A DNA stretch of 64,000 nt, from the NCBI RefSeq assembly GCF_900117415.1, contig NZ_FPEI01000003.1, positions 372,001-436,000 on the forward strand, read 5' to 3'. Origin of the DNA: Hyphomicrobium sp. CS1BSMeth3 (GTDB lineage Bacteria; Pseudomonadota; Alphaproteobacteria; Rhizobiales; Hyphomicrobiaceae). Of the stretch, positions 17,243-26,607 are shown in pieces; positions within the stretch are counted from its first letter, which is position 1; every line of letters begins with the position of its first letter. The translations under genes and the position numbers were made by a program. Under the pieces are notes generated by a model. The model was not told the DNA's origin. It searched no databases and saw only the letters and a program-made list of their open reading frames with translations.

Positions 17243-19807
17243 ATGGCCTTCTGGAAGTCACAATCGTCCAAGCCCGCCAAATCGGACCAGAACGCCTCTG
17301 CCGAGCCAACCAAAGGCGCAACTGCCGAGGCCAACGGGCTCGCCGCCGCTGCGACGCATACGCCCCTCCCCATCAGTGAGCTGAGACGCGCGGTCGATTC
17401 TGCCGCGCTCGGCTTCAAGACGACCTCCGAGCTCGAGCCCGCACGCGGCCTCATTGGCCAGGATCGTGCGCTCAAGGCCATCCAGTTCGGCGCCAACATG
17501 GCGAGCCACGACTTCAATATCTTCGTGCTCGGCCCTGCGGCATCCGGCAAGACCACGGCCGTCCATCAGCATCTGGAGCGCAAGCTCAAGGACCTGCCGA
17601 CGCCGCCGGATTGGGTCTACGTCAACAATTTCGAGACACCGAACCGCCCGCGCGCGCTGAAGCTGCCGCCGGGACGTGCTCGCGGGCTCGTGAAGGGCAT
17701 GATCGGCGCCATCGACGAGCTGCGCAACACGCTGCCCGCGATGTTCGAGGGCGAGGACTACCAGGCGCGCCGCCGCGCCATCGACGAGGAATTCCGCTCC
17801 GGCCAGGAGCAGGCCTTCGAATCCCTGAATACCAAGGCGAACAGCCAGAACATCACGATCCTGCGCACGCCGACCGGCTTCGCCATGGCGCCGATGCACG
17901 AAGGCAAGATCGTCAAGCCGGAGGTCTTCAACACGCTGCCCGAGGCCATGCGCAAGCAGATCGAGCAGCGCATCGAGGCCCTTCAAAAAGAGCTCGCCGA
18001 GATCATCGAGCGGATGCCGAAGTCGGATAAGCAGCGCCGCTCCAAGCTGAGCGAGCTCAACGAGGAGATCGCCTCGATCGCCGTACATGAGGCCGTCGAC
18101 GACCTGGCATCGGCCTTCAGCGACCAGCCGGACGTACTGACCTATCTCGATGCCGTCGGACGCGATCTCATCCGCAACGTCGGCCTCTTCCTCGCGCCTT
18201 CGGGGGAAGAGAACGAGATCGTCAAGCAGCCAGCCGACACTGCGCGCGACGCCCGCTTCCGCCGCTACATGGTCAACCCGATGGTCTCGCACAACGGCGA
18301 CGAGCCACCGATTGCCCCACTCGTCGAGGAGCTGAACCCGACCTACGGCAATCTCATCGGCCGCGTCGAGCATATCGCGCAGATGGGCGCGCTCGTGACG
18401 GACTTCCTGCTCATCAAGCCCGGCGCGCTGCACAAGGCGAACGGCGGCTATCTGATGATAGACGCGCGCAAGCTGCTGATGTCACCCTTTGCCTGGGAAG
18501 CACTGAAACGCTCCATCAAGGCGCAGGAAATTCGCATCGAGCAGCCCTCCGAGATGGCGGGCCTGATGGCGACCCAGTCGCTCGATCCGGAGCCCATTCC
18601 CTTCGAGACCAAGGTCGTCCTGCTCGGCGACCGCGAGCTCTACTACCTTCTTGCCGCGGCGGACCCGGACTTTTCGCGCTTCTTCAAGGTCCAGGCGGAC
18701 TTCGACGACTCGATCAACCGCTCCACCGAGAATGATCAGGCCTATGCGCGCCTCATCGCCTCGATCGTCATGGAGCACAAGCTGAAGCCGCTCGACGCGC
18801 CGGCCGTCGCCCGCGTCATCGAGGAAGGCGCGCGCCTCGCCTCCGACCGCGAGAAGCTTTCCATCGAGATCGGCCGCATTGCCGATCTCGTGCGCGAGGC
18901 CGACTACTGGGCGGCTCAGGCCGGCCGCTCCACAACCACGCGCGCCGATGTCGCCCAGGCCATCGACGAGCAGATCCAGCGCTCGGACCGCCTGCGTGAC
19001 CGCTCGCAGGAGACGATCGAGCGCCAGATCGTGCTCGTCGACACCACCGGCGCCAAAGTGGGGCAGATCAACGGCCTCGCCGTTCTCCAGCTCGGCGATT
19101 TCTCGTTCGGGCGTCCGAGCCGGATTACGGCCCGCGTGCGCATGGGCTCGGGCCGCGTCACCGACATCGAACGCGAAGCCAACCTCGGCGGCGCGCTCCA
19201 CACCAAGGGTGTGATGATCCTGTGGGGCTTCCTCGCCGGACGCTATGCGCTCGACGTGCCGCTCGCGCTCGCCGCAACGCTCGTCTTCGAGCAGTCCTAC
19301 GGCGGCGTCGACGGCGACAGCGCCTCGTCGACCGAGCTCTATGCGCTCCTCTCCGCGCTCTCGGAGGTGCCGATCAAGCAGTCCTTTGCCGTGACAGGGT
19401 CGGTGAACCAGTGGGGCGAGGTGCAGGCCATTGGCGGCGTCAACGAGAAAATCGAGGGCTTCTTCGACGTCTGCAAGGCCCGCGGGCTGAACGGCGAGCA
19501 GGGTGTGCTCATTCCCCGCGCCAATGTGCAGCACCTCATGCTGCGTGAGGATGTCGTCGAGGCCGTGAAGGCCGGCAAGTTCGCCATCCACGCCGTCGAC
19601 ACGATCGACCAGGGCATCGAGATCTTGACGGGGATCAAGGCCGGCACGCGCGAGGATGATGGACAGTTCGAGGATGGCAGCATCAACCGGCGCGTGGAAG
19701 AGAAGCTGAGATCCTTTGCCGAGCGCGGTCGTGCCTTTGCGCGCCGTTCCGAGAGCGGCGACGGCGACAGCGCTGCGGGCAGCGAGAACGGAAAGACGTC
19801 CTCATGA
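17243..19807 (+). CDS. Lon-family ATP-dependent protease (YcbZ/LonH-like)
   Basis: An 854-residue AAA+ protease-like protein, not classical LonA. Residues 1-40 are low-complexity. The ATPase part has Walker A GPAASGKTT at 97-105, followed by a long helical insertion (about 190-290). The C-terminal Lon protease domain carries the Ser-Lys dyad: Ser693 in GDSASS and Lys736 in GGVNEKIEG. The 43-residue spacing is that of LonA Ser679/Lys722 in E. coli. A Glu/Ser-rich tail of 60 residues follows. The ATG at 17243 has GGCGAGGAG upstream. Its stop overlaps the next gene (ATGA). Substrates are unknown. Confidence 0.9.
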   Translation: MAFWKSQSSKPAKSDQNASAEPTKGATAEANGLAAAATHTPLPISELRRAVDSAALGFKTTSELEPARGLIGQDRALKAIQFGANMASHDFNIFVLGPAASGKTTAVHQHLERKLKDLPTPPDWVYVNNFETPNRPRALKLPPGRARGLVKGMIGAIDELRNTLPAMFEGEDYQARRRAIDEEFRSGQEQAFESLNTKANSQNITILRTPTGFAMAPMHEGKIVKPEVFNTLPEAMRKQIEQRIEALQKELAEIIERMPKSDKQRRSKLSELNEEIASIAVHEAVDDLASAFSDQPDVLTYLDAVGRDLIRNVGLFLAPSGEENEIVKQPADTARDARFRRYMVNPMVSHNGDEPPIAPLVEELNPTYGNLIGRVEHIAQMGALVTDFLLIKPGALHKANGGYLMIDARKLLMSPFAWEALKRSIKAQEIRIEQPSEMAGLMATQSLDPEPIPFETKVVLLGDRELYYLLAAADPDFSRFFKVQADFDDSINRSTENDQAYARLIASIVMEHKLKPLDAPAVARVIEEGARLASDREKLSIEIGRIADLVREADYWAAQAGRSTTTRADVAQAIDEQIQRSDRLRDRSQETIERQIVLVDTTGAKVGQINGLAVLQLGDFSFGRPSRITARVRMGSGRVTDIEREANLGGALHTKGVMILWGFLAGRYALDVPLALAATLVFEQSYGGVDGDSASSTELYALLSALSEVPIKQSFAVTGSVNQWGEVQAIGGVNEKIEGFFDVCKARGLNGEQGVLIPRANVQHLMLREDVVEAVKAGKFAIHAVDTIDQGIEILTGIKAGTREDDGQFEDGSINRRVEEKLRSFAERGRAFARRSESGDGDSAAGSENGKTSS

Positions 19808-20670
19808 TCATGCACGTCGCAGAGGCCGGCGAGCAGCGCGGGCGTGTCGTGCTGCACATTACATCGGGGCATCCGAGCGACGTCGCGATGGAAGCGGCCA
19901 TCCGCATCGCACAGGCTTTTCATTCCGAGATCGAGAGCCTCTTCGTCGAGGATCTCCAGCTCTACGACATGGCGAGCTATCCGTTCGCGCGCGAGATCTC
20001 ATATACGGGCGCGCGCAGCCGTGTGCTCTCGCGCGACGCCATCGAACGCGATCTGCGCCTTGCCGCGCAGGCACTGCGCCGCCGCGTCGAGGCTCTTGCC
20101 CTTGCTGCTAACGTCCCGCTCAGGGGCGCCCGCATCGTCCGCGATGATCCCTTGCAGGCCCTTGCCAAGGCCTGCGCCGAGGACGGGCCATGGAACGTCG
20201 TCGCCCTGGCCGATGTCCTCGCGCCCGGGCAGGGTGCGCGGCTCTGTGAGCTCTTTGCGAGTGTCAGCGGCTATACGGGCTTGATGCTCGTCGGCCCGAA
20301 GGCGCGACGCACGCGCGGCCCCGTCATTGCCGTCATCGAGAGCCCGGACCATCTCCAGCCCATGCTGCGGGCGGCCGAGCGCATGGCGGGCGTCACGAGC
20401 GGCGAAGTCATGCTCATGCTGCTCTCGGATAGCCCGAGCAATGGCAACTGGCTCGACGAGCAGGTTCGCCTCGCGCTCGGCGATCATGCCAAGGTTCGCC
20501 TGCTTCATTATCAGATCGACCACGGCGCGCCGGCCGCCCTGGCCGAGGTGATCCGGCGCCTGCAGGCCGGCTTCCTGATCGGCCACTTCGGCGGCATTCT
20601 CGTGCCGGCCCACGGCGATCTCCGCGACCTCGTCGCGGCGCTGGAATGCCCGCTGTTCTTGATGCGGTGA
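19804..20670 (+). CDS. Conserved hypothetical protein, universal-stress-protein-like
   Basis: A 288-residue soluble protein. The N-terminal half begins RVVLHITSGHPSDVAMEAAIRIAQ and continues IESLFVEDLQLYDMA, the alternating strand/helix pattern of the UspA fold. The C-terminal half ends with GGILVPAHGDLRDLVAALECPLFLMR, as in the last strand of a Usp domain. The classical ATP-binding GSxGxG motif is not evident, so nucleotide binding is uncertain. The start overlaps the protease stop by ATGA, so the two proteins are made together and may work together. An in-frame ATG at 19810 is an alternative start. Confidence 0.7.
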   Translation: MIMHVAEAGEQRGRVVLHITSGHPSDVAMEAAIRIAQAFHSEIESLFVEDLQLYDMASYPFAREISYTGARSRVLSRDAIERDLRLAAQALRRRVEALALAANVPLRGARIVRDDPLQALAKACAEDGPWNVVALADVLAPGQGARLCELFASVSGYTGLMLVGPKARRTRGPVIAVIESPDHLQPMLRAAERMAGVTSGEVMLMLLSDSPSNGNWLDEQVRLALGDHAKVRLLHYQIDHGAPAALAEVIRRLQAGFLIGHFGGILVPAHGDLRDLVAALECPLFLMR

Positions 20671-20690
20671 GTGCAGCAAGCACATCCATG

Positions 20691-20812
20691 TCCCCTCTCC
20701 CCGCTTGCGAGGAGAGGGTTAGGGTGAGGGGCGGCGGCACACGCAAACGTCGCGCAAGTTCCCGCCCCTCACCCCGACCCTCTCCCCATTGAAGACAATG
20801 GGGAGAGGGGGA
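20691..20812. repeat. GC-rich palindromic intergenic repeat, variant A
   Basis: Two arms, CCCCTCTCCCC..GGAGAGGG and CCCGACCCTCTCCCC..GGGGAGAGGGG, are each self-complementary and also complementary to each other through GGGTGAGGGG / CCCCTCACCC. The core CCCTCACCCCGACCCTCTCCCC belongs to a type of short palindromic repeat very common between proteobacterial genes. It lies just after the stop of the stress-protein-like gene and may act as its transcript end. Related but not identical repeats lie at 25713 and 45639. Confidence 0.8.
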
Positions 20813-20965
20813 AGTAGGGCGCAACACGCGAGCGCTGTCCGCTCGCGGGCGAGGGGACGCGATTGGCACCGGCGCACAGCAGTCATGAGCGCGCGACTGC
20901 GCGCCGGCCGGTAGGCCGTACCAGGAAGCCACAGCACCCCTTCCCGGCAGCCCGCGGCACTCCAA

Positions 20966-23017
20966 TCAAGCAGCCGCTTCTTTCTGCGCCGCCAGCACCT
21001 GATCAGCCAGACGCCCCGTCAGCTCGGCGAGATGATCGAACCTTGCCGCGAAGGTGCCGACGCCGGCCGTTGCCGAGCGCAGCTCGACGATCAGATCCTG
21101 GATCTCCGTCTCAGGCACCCGCGCCTGCACCACGTCCCAGCCCGGCCAATCGGGTCGCGCGTCGAAGCCGAGGATCTGGCCGCGCCGCTGCGAGATCATC
21201 GCATTGATGCGTGACGTCGCCTCGGACGGCACCACGATCTCGACCGACATGACCGGCTCGAGCAGTACCGGACTGCACTTCGGCAAACCTTCCGACATCG
21301 CGAGCCGCCCGGCTTGACGGAAGGCCATGTCGGAGCTGTCGACGCTATGATAGGAGCCGTCCGTCAGTGTCACCGCGACATCGACCACGGGGAAACCAAG
21401 CGGCCCGTGCTGGAGATAGTCGCGCACGCCGATCTCCACCGAAGGAATGAACTGCTTCGGCACCACGCCGCCGGTGATCGTGTCGTCGAAGTGGAAGCCT
21501 TCGCCGCGACTCAGCGGTTTGATCTCGACGACCACATCACCGAACTGCCCGTGTCCGCCGGACTGCTTCTTGTGGCGGCCGCGTATGGAGACACTGCCTT
21601 TGATCGTCTCCTTGTAGGGTATCTGCCGCCGCCGCGTGCCGGCCTCGATCCCGTATTTGCGCGACAGGCGCTCTATGGCCACGCGAAGGTGCATCTCCCC
21701 TTGCCCCCAGAGCACCATCTGGTGCGTCTCGGGCGAATGATCGAGACGGATGGAAGGGTCTTCCTCCATGAGCTTCGCGAGTGCCGCGCTCAGCTTGACC
21801 TCGTCCTTGCGATCCTTGAGCTCGATGGCGACGCCATACACGGGCGCGGCCTGCTCGGGGAGCTCGAGCTGCTTGATCCCATTCTTCTCCGCTGCAAGCG
21901 TGTCTCCCGTGCGCGCGCTCTCGAGCCGGCCGAGAGCGACGGTATCGCCGCGCTTGGCGCTCGTGATCTTGCGCGCCTCCTGCCCGAGCATGGAGAACAT
22001 GCCGGCCACGCGATCATCTCCGCGCGGACCGTAGAGCGTCGCACCATCGGGAAGATCGCCCGCGAGAACGCGCGCGATCGAGAGCTTGCCACCATGGGCG
22101 GTGTAGACGGTCTTGAGGATCTGCACGGCCGACTTGGTGTCGCCGAGGCCGACACGCTCCGCCGTATACGAGACGAATGGCGCCTCATGACGCAGCGCCT
22201 TCAGCAAGCGCACAATGCCATTGCCGTTCTCGGCTGAACCAAGGAGCACCGGGCAGATCAGCCCCTCGCGCATTTCCTTGGAGAGATCCTCAAACACACG
22301 GTCGCGCGGCGGCTGCATGTCGCTCAACAACTGCTCCATGAGCTCGTCGTCGTAGTCGGCGAGCTGCTCGAGCATGTGGAAGCGCGCCTCCTGCTTGCGG
22401 GACTCGAGCGCTTCCGGCATCGCAATGACCTCGGACGGCGCGTGCTCGCGGTAGAGGAACGCGCGCTCGAGCGCGAGATCGACGAAACCCGTCGCGATGC
22501 CGTTCTCCCACACGGGAATCTGGCGCAACACCAGCGGCTTGGCACTCGAGGGCTGCAGCATCGGCAGGATCTCGCGCACCGGGGTTTGGAAGCTGTCGAT
22601 CTTGTTCAGGAAGAGGAAATGGGGAATGCCCAGATCCTCGAGCTGCTTGAGAATGAGCTGCAGCGCCGGCACGCGCTTGGGATCGGGCTCACAAACGACG
22701 ATCGCAGCATCACAAGCGGCAAGCACGGCGCTCGCCTCGGCCTGGAACTCGATCGAGCCGGGGCAGTCGATGAAAGTGAAGCGATCTCCGAGAAACTCGA
22801 CGTCGGCGACATTGACTTCGACGCTCATGCCGTGGTCGCGGGCTTCGGGCACGGCATCGCCGACCGTGTTCTTGTCCACGATCGAGCCCTGGCGCGTTAC
22901 GGCGCCGGTACGGGCCAGAATGGCTTCGAGGAGTGTGGTTTTGCCGGAAAGGTAGGGACCAAGGATCGCGATGGCGCGGGCGCTGCGCGTTGCACTGCCG
23001 TTGGGTTCAAGCCCCAT
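20966..23017 (-). CDS. Elongation factor G-like translational GTPase
   Basis: A 683-residue paralogue of EF-G with the full domain set suggested by length. G1 is GPYLSGKT (20-27), G3 DCPG (84-87) and G4 NKID (138-141). The histidine that follows DCPG in EF-Tu and EF-G and promotes GTP hydrolysis is replaced by Ser88, and the switch I region reads EARDHGMSVEVN rather than the usual RGITI type. It is therefore unlikely to be the housekeeping translocase; such EF-G-like proteins are known but poorly characterised. The ATG at 23017 has a GGAGG Shine-Dalgarno 5 bp away; the frame continues upstream without family sequence. Repeat copy 3 lies 188 bp upstream in the same orientation. Confidence 0.9.
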   Translation of the reverse strand: MGLEPNGSATRSARAIAILGPYLSGKTTLLEAILARTGAVTRQGSIVDKNTVGDAVPEARDHGMSVEVNVADVEFLGDRFTFIDCPGSIEFQAEASAVLAACDAAIVVCEPDPKRVPALQLILKQLEDLGIPHFLFLNKIDSFQTPVREILPMLQPSSAKPLVLRQIPVWENGIATGFVDLALERAFLYREHAPSEVIAMPEALESRKQEARFHMLEQLADYDDELMEQLLSDMQPPRDRVFEDLSKEMREGLICPVLLGSAENGNGIVRLLKALRHEAPFVSYTAERVGLGDTKSAVQILKTVYTAHGGKLSIARVLAGDLPDGATLYGPRGDDRVAGMFSMLGQEARKITSAKRGDTVALGRLESARTGDTLAAEKNGIKQLELPEQAAPVYGVAIELKDRKDEVKLSAALAKLMEEDPSIRLDHSPETHQMVLWGQGEMHLRVAIERLSRKYGIEAGTRRRQIPYKETIKGSVSIRGRHKKQSGGHGQFGDVVVEIKPLSRGEGFHFDDTITGGVVPKQFIPSVEIGVRDYLQHGPLGFPVVDVAVTLTDGSYHSVDSSDMAFRQAGRLAMSEGLPKCSPVLLEPVMSVEIVVPSEATSRINAMISQRRGQILGFDARPDWPGWDVVQARVPETEIQDLIVELRSATAGVGTFAARFDHLAELTGRLADQVLAAQKEAAA

Positions 23018-23205
23018 GGGTTCCTCCTTGTCGCTCAGGCGCAAGGACGTGTGCCGCGCCCCGCGCCTGAGTTGAGGCCGCGCGGCTTCATCATGTTGGA
23101 CCGCTATTTTGGCGAGCGCAAGGGCCGTTCGCATACGGCTTGTTCGGCGCAATGCAGCATGCATGAACGCGAGGCTTTAACCGACGGACACTGCGCAGTA
23201 GAAAG

Positions 23206-23372
23206 CTAGTGTCCCGGTTCCGAAGTTCGCCGCACCTTGAAGCCAGTGTCCCGAGCGAACTTCGGAATCAAAAGGGACACTAGAATCTTAATCTTGCTAG
23301 TGTGATTCAGATCGAGAAATTCGCTCGATGCCGTGCCGCGGGGTGTGGCGAATTTCTCCATCATCACACTAG
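23206..23372 (-). repeat. 167-bp double-palindrome repeat, copy 3
   Basis: Read on the minus strand it begins CTAGTGTGATGATGG and ends CGGGACACTAG. It has exactly the length of the other copies. Its first palindrome is the most perfect of the four, with outer arms CTAGTGTGAT / ATCACACTAG. The internal GGGACACTGG that could pair with CTAGTGTCCC is present as in copy 1. It lies between the divergent EF-G-like and dehydrogenase genes and is oriented towards the former, but unlike the other copies it does not touch a start codon. The 52-codon frame is intact. Confidence 0.93.
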
Positions 23373-23419
23373 CGAGCACACCGGCCGAAGATGTCCGGTC
23401 AAAATATCCGGGAGGAACC

Positions 23420-24307
23420 ATGCCAGGCACCATCGCATTCGTCGGCCTCGGCGCCATGGGCGCCGAGATGGCGGAGACCCTCGTCTCCAAGCAGTGGCGC
23501 GTGGTCGGCTACGACATTCGTCGCGACGCCATCGACCGGCTCGTGAAGAACGGCGGACACGCCGCGGCAAGCGCCGCCGAAGCAGCAAAGGGCGCCGACG
23601 CGCTCGTACTGATGGTCGTCAATGCCGACCAGGCCGAGAGCATCCTCTTCAAGGATGGCGCGCTCGAGGCACTGCCGGCGGGCGGCACGATCGTGCTCAT
23701 GGCGACCTGCGCGCCGGGACGCGTAGAGGCCATTGCCGAGCGGGTCGTAGCGAGCGGCCGCAAGTTCGTGGATGCACCGGTCTCGGGCGGCGTCGCCGGC
23801 GCCAAGGGTGGCACGCTCACGATCATGGCTGCGGCGCCGCAGGCAACATTCGACGCTGCACGGCCAATGCTCGAAGCCATGGGCTCGAACCTTTTCTATC
23901 TCGGACAGAAGCCTGGGCAGGGCTCGGCCATGAAGATCGTCAATCAGCTTATGGCCGGCGCCAACCTTGCCGTGGCTGCGGAGGCCATCGCCTTCGCCGA
24001 GCGCGCGGGCGTCGATACCAAAGTCGCCCTGGAGCTGCTGACGGGCTCTGCGGCCGGAAGCTGGATGCTGAAAGCACGTGGTCCGCGCATGGTCGACTAC
24101 GACAACGTGGTCACGAGCGCGGTCGAGATCTTCGTGAAGGATCTCGGTCTCGTGCTCGATTCCGGTCGCGCACTGCGCATGGGCCTTCCGATTGCCGCCG
24201 CGGCACACCAACAGTATCTCGCCGCTGCCGGCATGGGCCTTGGCAGCCAGGATGACAGCCAGGTGGTCCAGGTCTACCGATCGCTCAGCGGCAAAGCCAA
24301 AACCTGA
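23420..24307 (+). CDS. NAD(P)-dependent oxidoreductase, 3-hydroxyisobutyrate dehydrogenase family
   Basis: A 295-residue beta-hydroxyacid dehydrogenase. The Rossmann motif GLGAMG is at residues 9-14, the substrate-binding segment DAPVSGG at 118-124, and the catalytic Lys172 lies in GSAMKIVNQ. The family includes tartronate semialdehyde reductase, 3-hydroxyisobutyrate dehydrogenase and L-threonate dehydrogenase; the exact substrate cannot be decided. The ATG at 23420 is preceded by GGGAGGAACC; the frame stays open upstream into the repeat region but has no family sequence there. An adenylosuccinate-lyase-superfamily gene follows after 48 bp on the same strand and may share a pathway. Confidence 0.88.
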   Translation: MPGTIAFVGLGAMGAEMAETLVSKQWRVVGYDIRRDAIDRLVKNGGHAAASAAEAAKGADALVLMVVNADQAESILFKDGALEALPAGGTIVLMATCAPGRVEAIAERVVASGRKFVDAPVSGGVAGAKGGTLTIMAAAPQATFDAARPMLEAMGSNLFYLGQKPGQGSAMKIVNQLMAGANLAVAAEAIAFAERAGVDTKVALELLTGSAAGSWMLKARGPRMVDYDNVVTSAVEIFVKDLGLVLDSGRALRMGLPIAAAAHQQYLAAAGMGLGSQDDSQVVQVYRSLSGKAKT

Positions 24308-24355
24308 GCCATCCACACCAACTCTTCGTGAGCTCATAAAGGACACTGCACGATC

Positions 24356-25693
24356 ATGCCCTCGACCGTCTTCGACTCCGCCATCTATCGCGATTTCTTC
24401 GGCACGCCGGCCATGCGCGCCGTGTGGAGCGACGAGGCGCTGGTTGCCCGCTATGTCGAGGTGGAGGTGGCGCTCGCCAAAGCCGAGGCGCGCGTGGGGC
24501 TCATCCCTGCGGAGGCAGCAAAGGAAATCGCCGAGAAGTCCGACGCGAGCAAGCTCGACCTCGCCAAGCTCAAGACCGAGACCGACATCGTCGGCTACCC
24601 GATCATCGGCATTGTCCATCAGATGGCCAAGCAATGCGGCGAAGCGGGCCGCTACGTGCATTGGGGCGCGACCACGCAGGACATCATGGACAGCGCGACG
24701 GTCCTGCAGCTCCGCGCCGCGCTCGACATCATCAATGACGAGCTTCATGCCGTCGCGCGCGCGCTGGAAGGCCTCGCCGCAAAGCACCGCGACACGGTGA
24801 TGGCCGGCCGCACGCACATGCAGCACGCGCTCCCCGTCACGTTCGGCTACAAGGCCGCCGTGTGGCTCTCGAGCGTGCGCCGCGACAAGGCGCGGCTTGC
24901 CGAGTTGCGCAAGCGCCTGCTCGTCGTGCAGTTCTCCGGTGCGGCCGGCACGCTCGCATCGCTCGGCGGAGATGGCCTCAAGGTGCAGGCGGCGCTCGCG
25001 GAAGAGCTTGGGCTCGCCCAACCCGATATCACCTGGCACGCGGCACGCGACACGATTGCGGAAGTCGGCAGTGCGCTCGCGATCCTCGCTGGCGGCCTCG
25101 CCAAGATCGCGACCGACGTCATGCTGATGATGCAAACCGAGGTGGCGGAGGCCTTCGAGCCGTTCGTGAAGGGGCGCGGCGGCTCATCGACCATGCCGCA
25201 GAAGCGCAATCCGATCTCATGCGAGATGATCCTCGCCATTGCCAAGGCCATGCGCTCGGATGCGAGCCTGCTGCTCGATGCCATGGCTGCCGACCACGAG
25301 CGTGCGACAGGCCCATGGCACCTCGAGTGGATCGCCTTGCCGCGCGCTTTCATCGCGACTGCGGGCGCGCTCTATCAGGCGCGCTTCATGCTCGAAGGCC
25401 TGATCGTCGATGGCGATCGCATGCGGCGCAATCTCGACATCACGGGCGGTTTGATCGTGGCGGAGGCGGCCATGATGGCGCTCGCGCCCTACACAGGCCG
25501 CGGCGCCGCGCACGACATCGTCTATGACTGCTGCCGCGCGGCGCTGAATGACGGCACGACTCTGCTCGCGCAGTTGGAGAAGCGCGCCGACGTGACCCAG
25601 CATCTCGACAAAGCCGCCCTCGCCCGCGTCGTCGATCCCGCGCACTACCTCGGCACAGCGCGCGAGATGGTCGACCGGATGCTGAGGGGGTAG
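24356..25693 (+). CDS. Adenylosuccinate lyase / 3-carboxymuconate cycloisomerase superfamily enzyme
   Basis: A 445-residue member of the fumarase/aspartase superfamily. The signature GSSTMPQKRNP is at residues 276-286. The other two conserved regions are HWGATTQD (102-109) and GRTHMQHA with His154. The WGATTQD and THMQ variants are closer to PcaB-like and PurB-like proteins than to fumarase or argininosuccinate lyase. No other beta-ketoadipate or purine gene is nearby, so neither role is supported by context. The dehydrogenase immediately upstream suggests a catabolic operon instead. Confidence 0.85.
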   Translation: MPSTVFDSAIYRDFFGTPAMRAVWSDEALVARYVEVEVALAKAEARVGLIPAEAAKEIAEKSDASKLDLAKLKTETDIVGYPIIGIVHQMAKQCGEAGRYVHWGATTQDIMDSATVLQLRAALDIINDELHAVARALEGLAAKHRDTVMAGRTHMQHALPVTFGYKAAVWLSSVRRDKARLAELRKRLLVVQFSGAAGTLASLGGDGLKVQAALAEELGLAQPDITWHAARDTIAEVGSALAILAGGLAKIATDVMLMMQTEVAEAFEPFVKGRGGSSTMPQKRNPISCEMILAIAKAMRSDASLLLDAMAADHERATGPWHLEWIALPRAFIATAGALYQARFMLEGLIVDGDRMRRNLDITGGLIVAEAAMMALAPYTGRGAAHDIVYDCCRAALNDGTTLLAQLEKRADVTQHLDKAALARVVDPAHYLGTAREMVDRMLRG

Positions 25694-25712
25694 GGCAAAC
25701 AACCACCTCGTT

Positions 25713-25809
25713 CCTCCCCCCTTGTGGGGGAGGTTAGGAGGGGGGATTGCAGAGCGCTAGCGGTAGGGGTTCCCCCCACCCCTAACCCCTCCCCACAAGG
25801 GGGAGGGGG
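25713..25809. repeat. GC-rich palindromic intergenic repeat, variant B copy 1
   Basis: The left arm CTCCCCCCTTGTGGGGGAGG is itself a palindrome. The right arm contains CCCCTCCCCACAAGGGGGAGG, and the two arms pair over about 35 bases with a central part rich in AGCGCTAGCG. A near-identical copy is at 45639-45735. This copy fills the gap between two convergent genes and could serve as a terminator for both. Confidence 0.85.
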
Positions 25810-25823
25810 ATATTCATCACTCA

Positions 25824-26594
25824 TTATTTCGGCGAACGCGGCGGGAACGGCCCCGGCGGATAGTCCACGCGCACGAGGTAGAGCCCGCTTGACGGCGCGA
25901 GCGCACCACAGCGGCTGCGATCCGCGGCGGCGAGCGCGGCCGCCATTTCGCTCACCGGCCACTTGCCTTCGCCGACGTGCTTCAGGCTGCCGACGATCGA
26001 GCGCACCTGATGATGCAGGAACGAGCGCGCGGAAGCCTCGATGCGGATCTCGTCGCCGACAGCCGTGACGTCGAGTCGATCGAGCGTCTTGACCGCCGAG
26101 CGCGCCTGGCAACTGGCCGCGCGGAACGTCGTGAAGTCATGGCGGCCGAGAAGCGCCGGCGCTGCCGCCGCCATCGCGGACGCATCGAGTGGGCGCGGCA
26201 CCCACCATACGCGATCCCGATCGAGGGCCGGCGGCGCGCGACGGGCGAGAATGCGATAGAGATAGTGCCGCGCGACAGCACTGAAGCGCGCGTCGAAGCC
26301 TTCTCCGATGACCACGCAGTCGAGGATCGTGATCGGCGCAGGCTTCAGGTGGAAGTTCACCGCATCGCGCACCGTGTCCGCCGGCCACTCCTTGACGAGA
26401 TCGAAATGCGCGACCTGGCCGAGCGCATGCACGCCCGCGTCCGTGCGGCCGGCGCCGCGCACCTCGACGGTCTCGCCGCCGAGCTTGTGGATGGCTTCCA
26501 CGAGGCTGCCCTGGACGGACTTCCCATCCGCCTGGATCTGCCAGCCGAGGAAGGGCGTGCCATCGTATTCGATCGTGATGCGGTAGCGGGGCAT
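25824..26594 (-). CDS. truA: tRNA pseudouridine synthase A
   Basis: A 256-residue TruA that isomerises U38-U40 in the anticodon arm of tRNAs. The catalytic motif [18 protein letters not shown] is present with the nucleophile Asp52. The N-terminus [17 protein letters not shown] and the later [13 protein letters not shown] are also diagnostic. Length and start are standard. It is encoded 13 bp downstream of the SDR gene on the same strand, though a functional link is not obvious. In many alphaproteobacteria truA follows fmt; that neighbour is not here. Confidence 0.96.
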   Translation of the reverse strand: MPRYRITIEYDGTPFLGWQIQADGKSVQGSLVEAIHKLGGETVEVRGAGRTDAGVHALGQVAHFDLVKEWPADTVRDAVNFHLKPAPITILDCVVIGEGFDARFSAVARHYLYRILARRAPPALDRDRVWWVPRPLDASAMAAAAPALLGRHDFTTFRAASCQARSAVKTLDRLDVTAVGDEIRIEASARSFLHHQVRSIVGSLKHVGEGKWPVSEMAAALAAADRSRCGALAPSSGLYLVRVDYPPGPFPPRSPK

Positions 26595-26607
26595 TCGTCC
26601 TCAGCAG

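Noticed and set aside
15726-17321. 531-codon minus-strand frame opposite the zapE-like gene
   Set aside because: The plus strand encodes an obvious AFG1/ZapE ATPase with intact Walker motifs; the antisense product has no domain and is Arg/Glu-rich.
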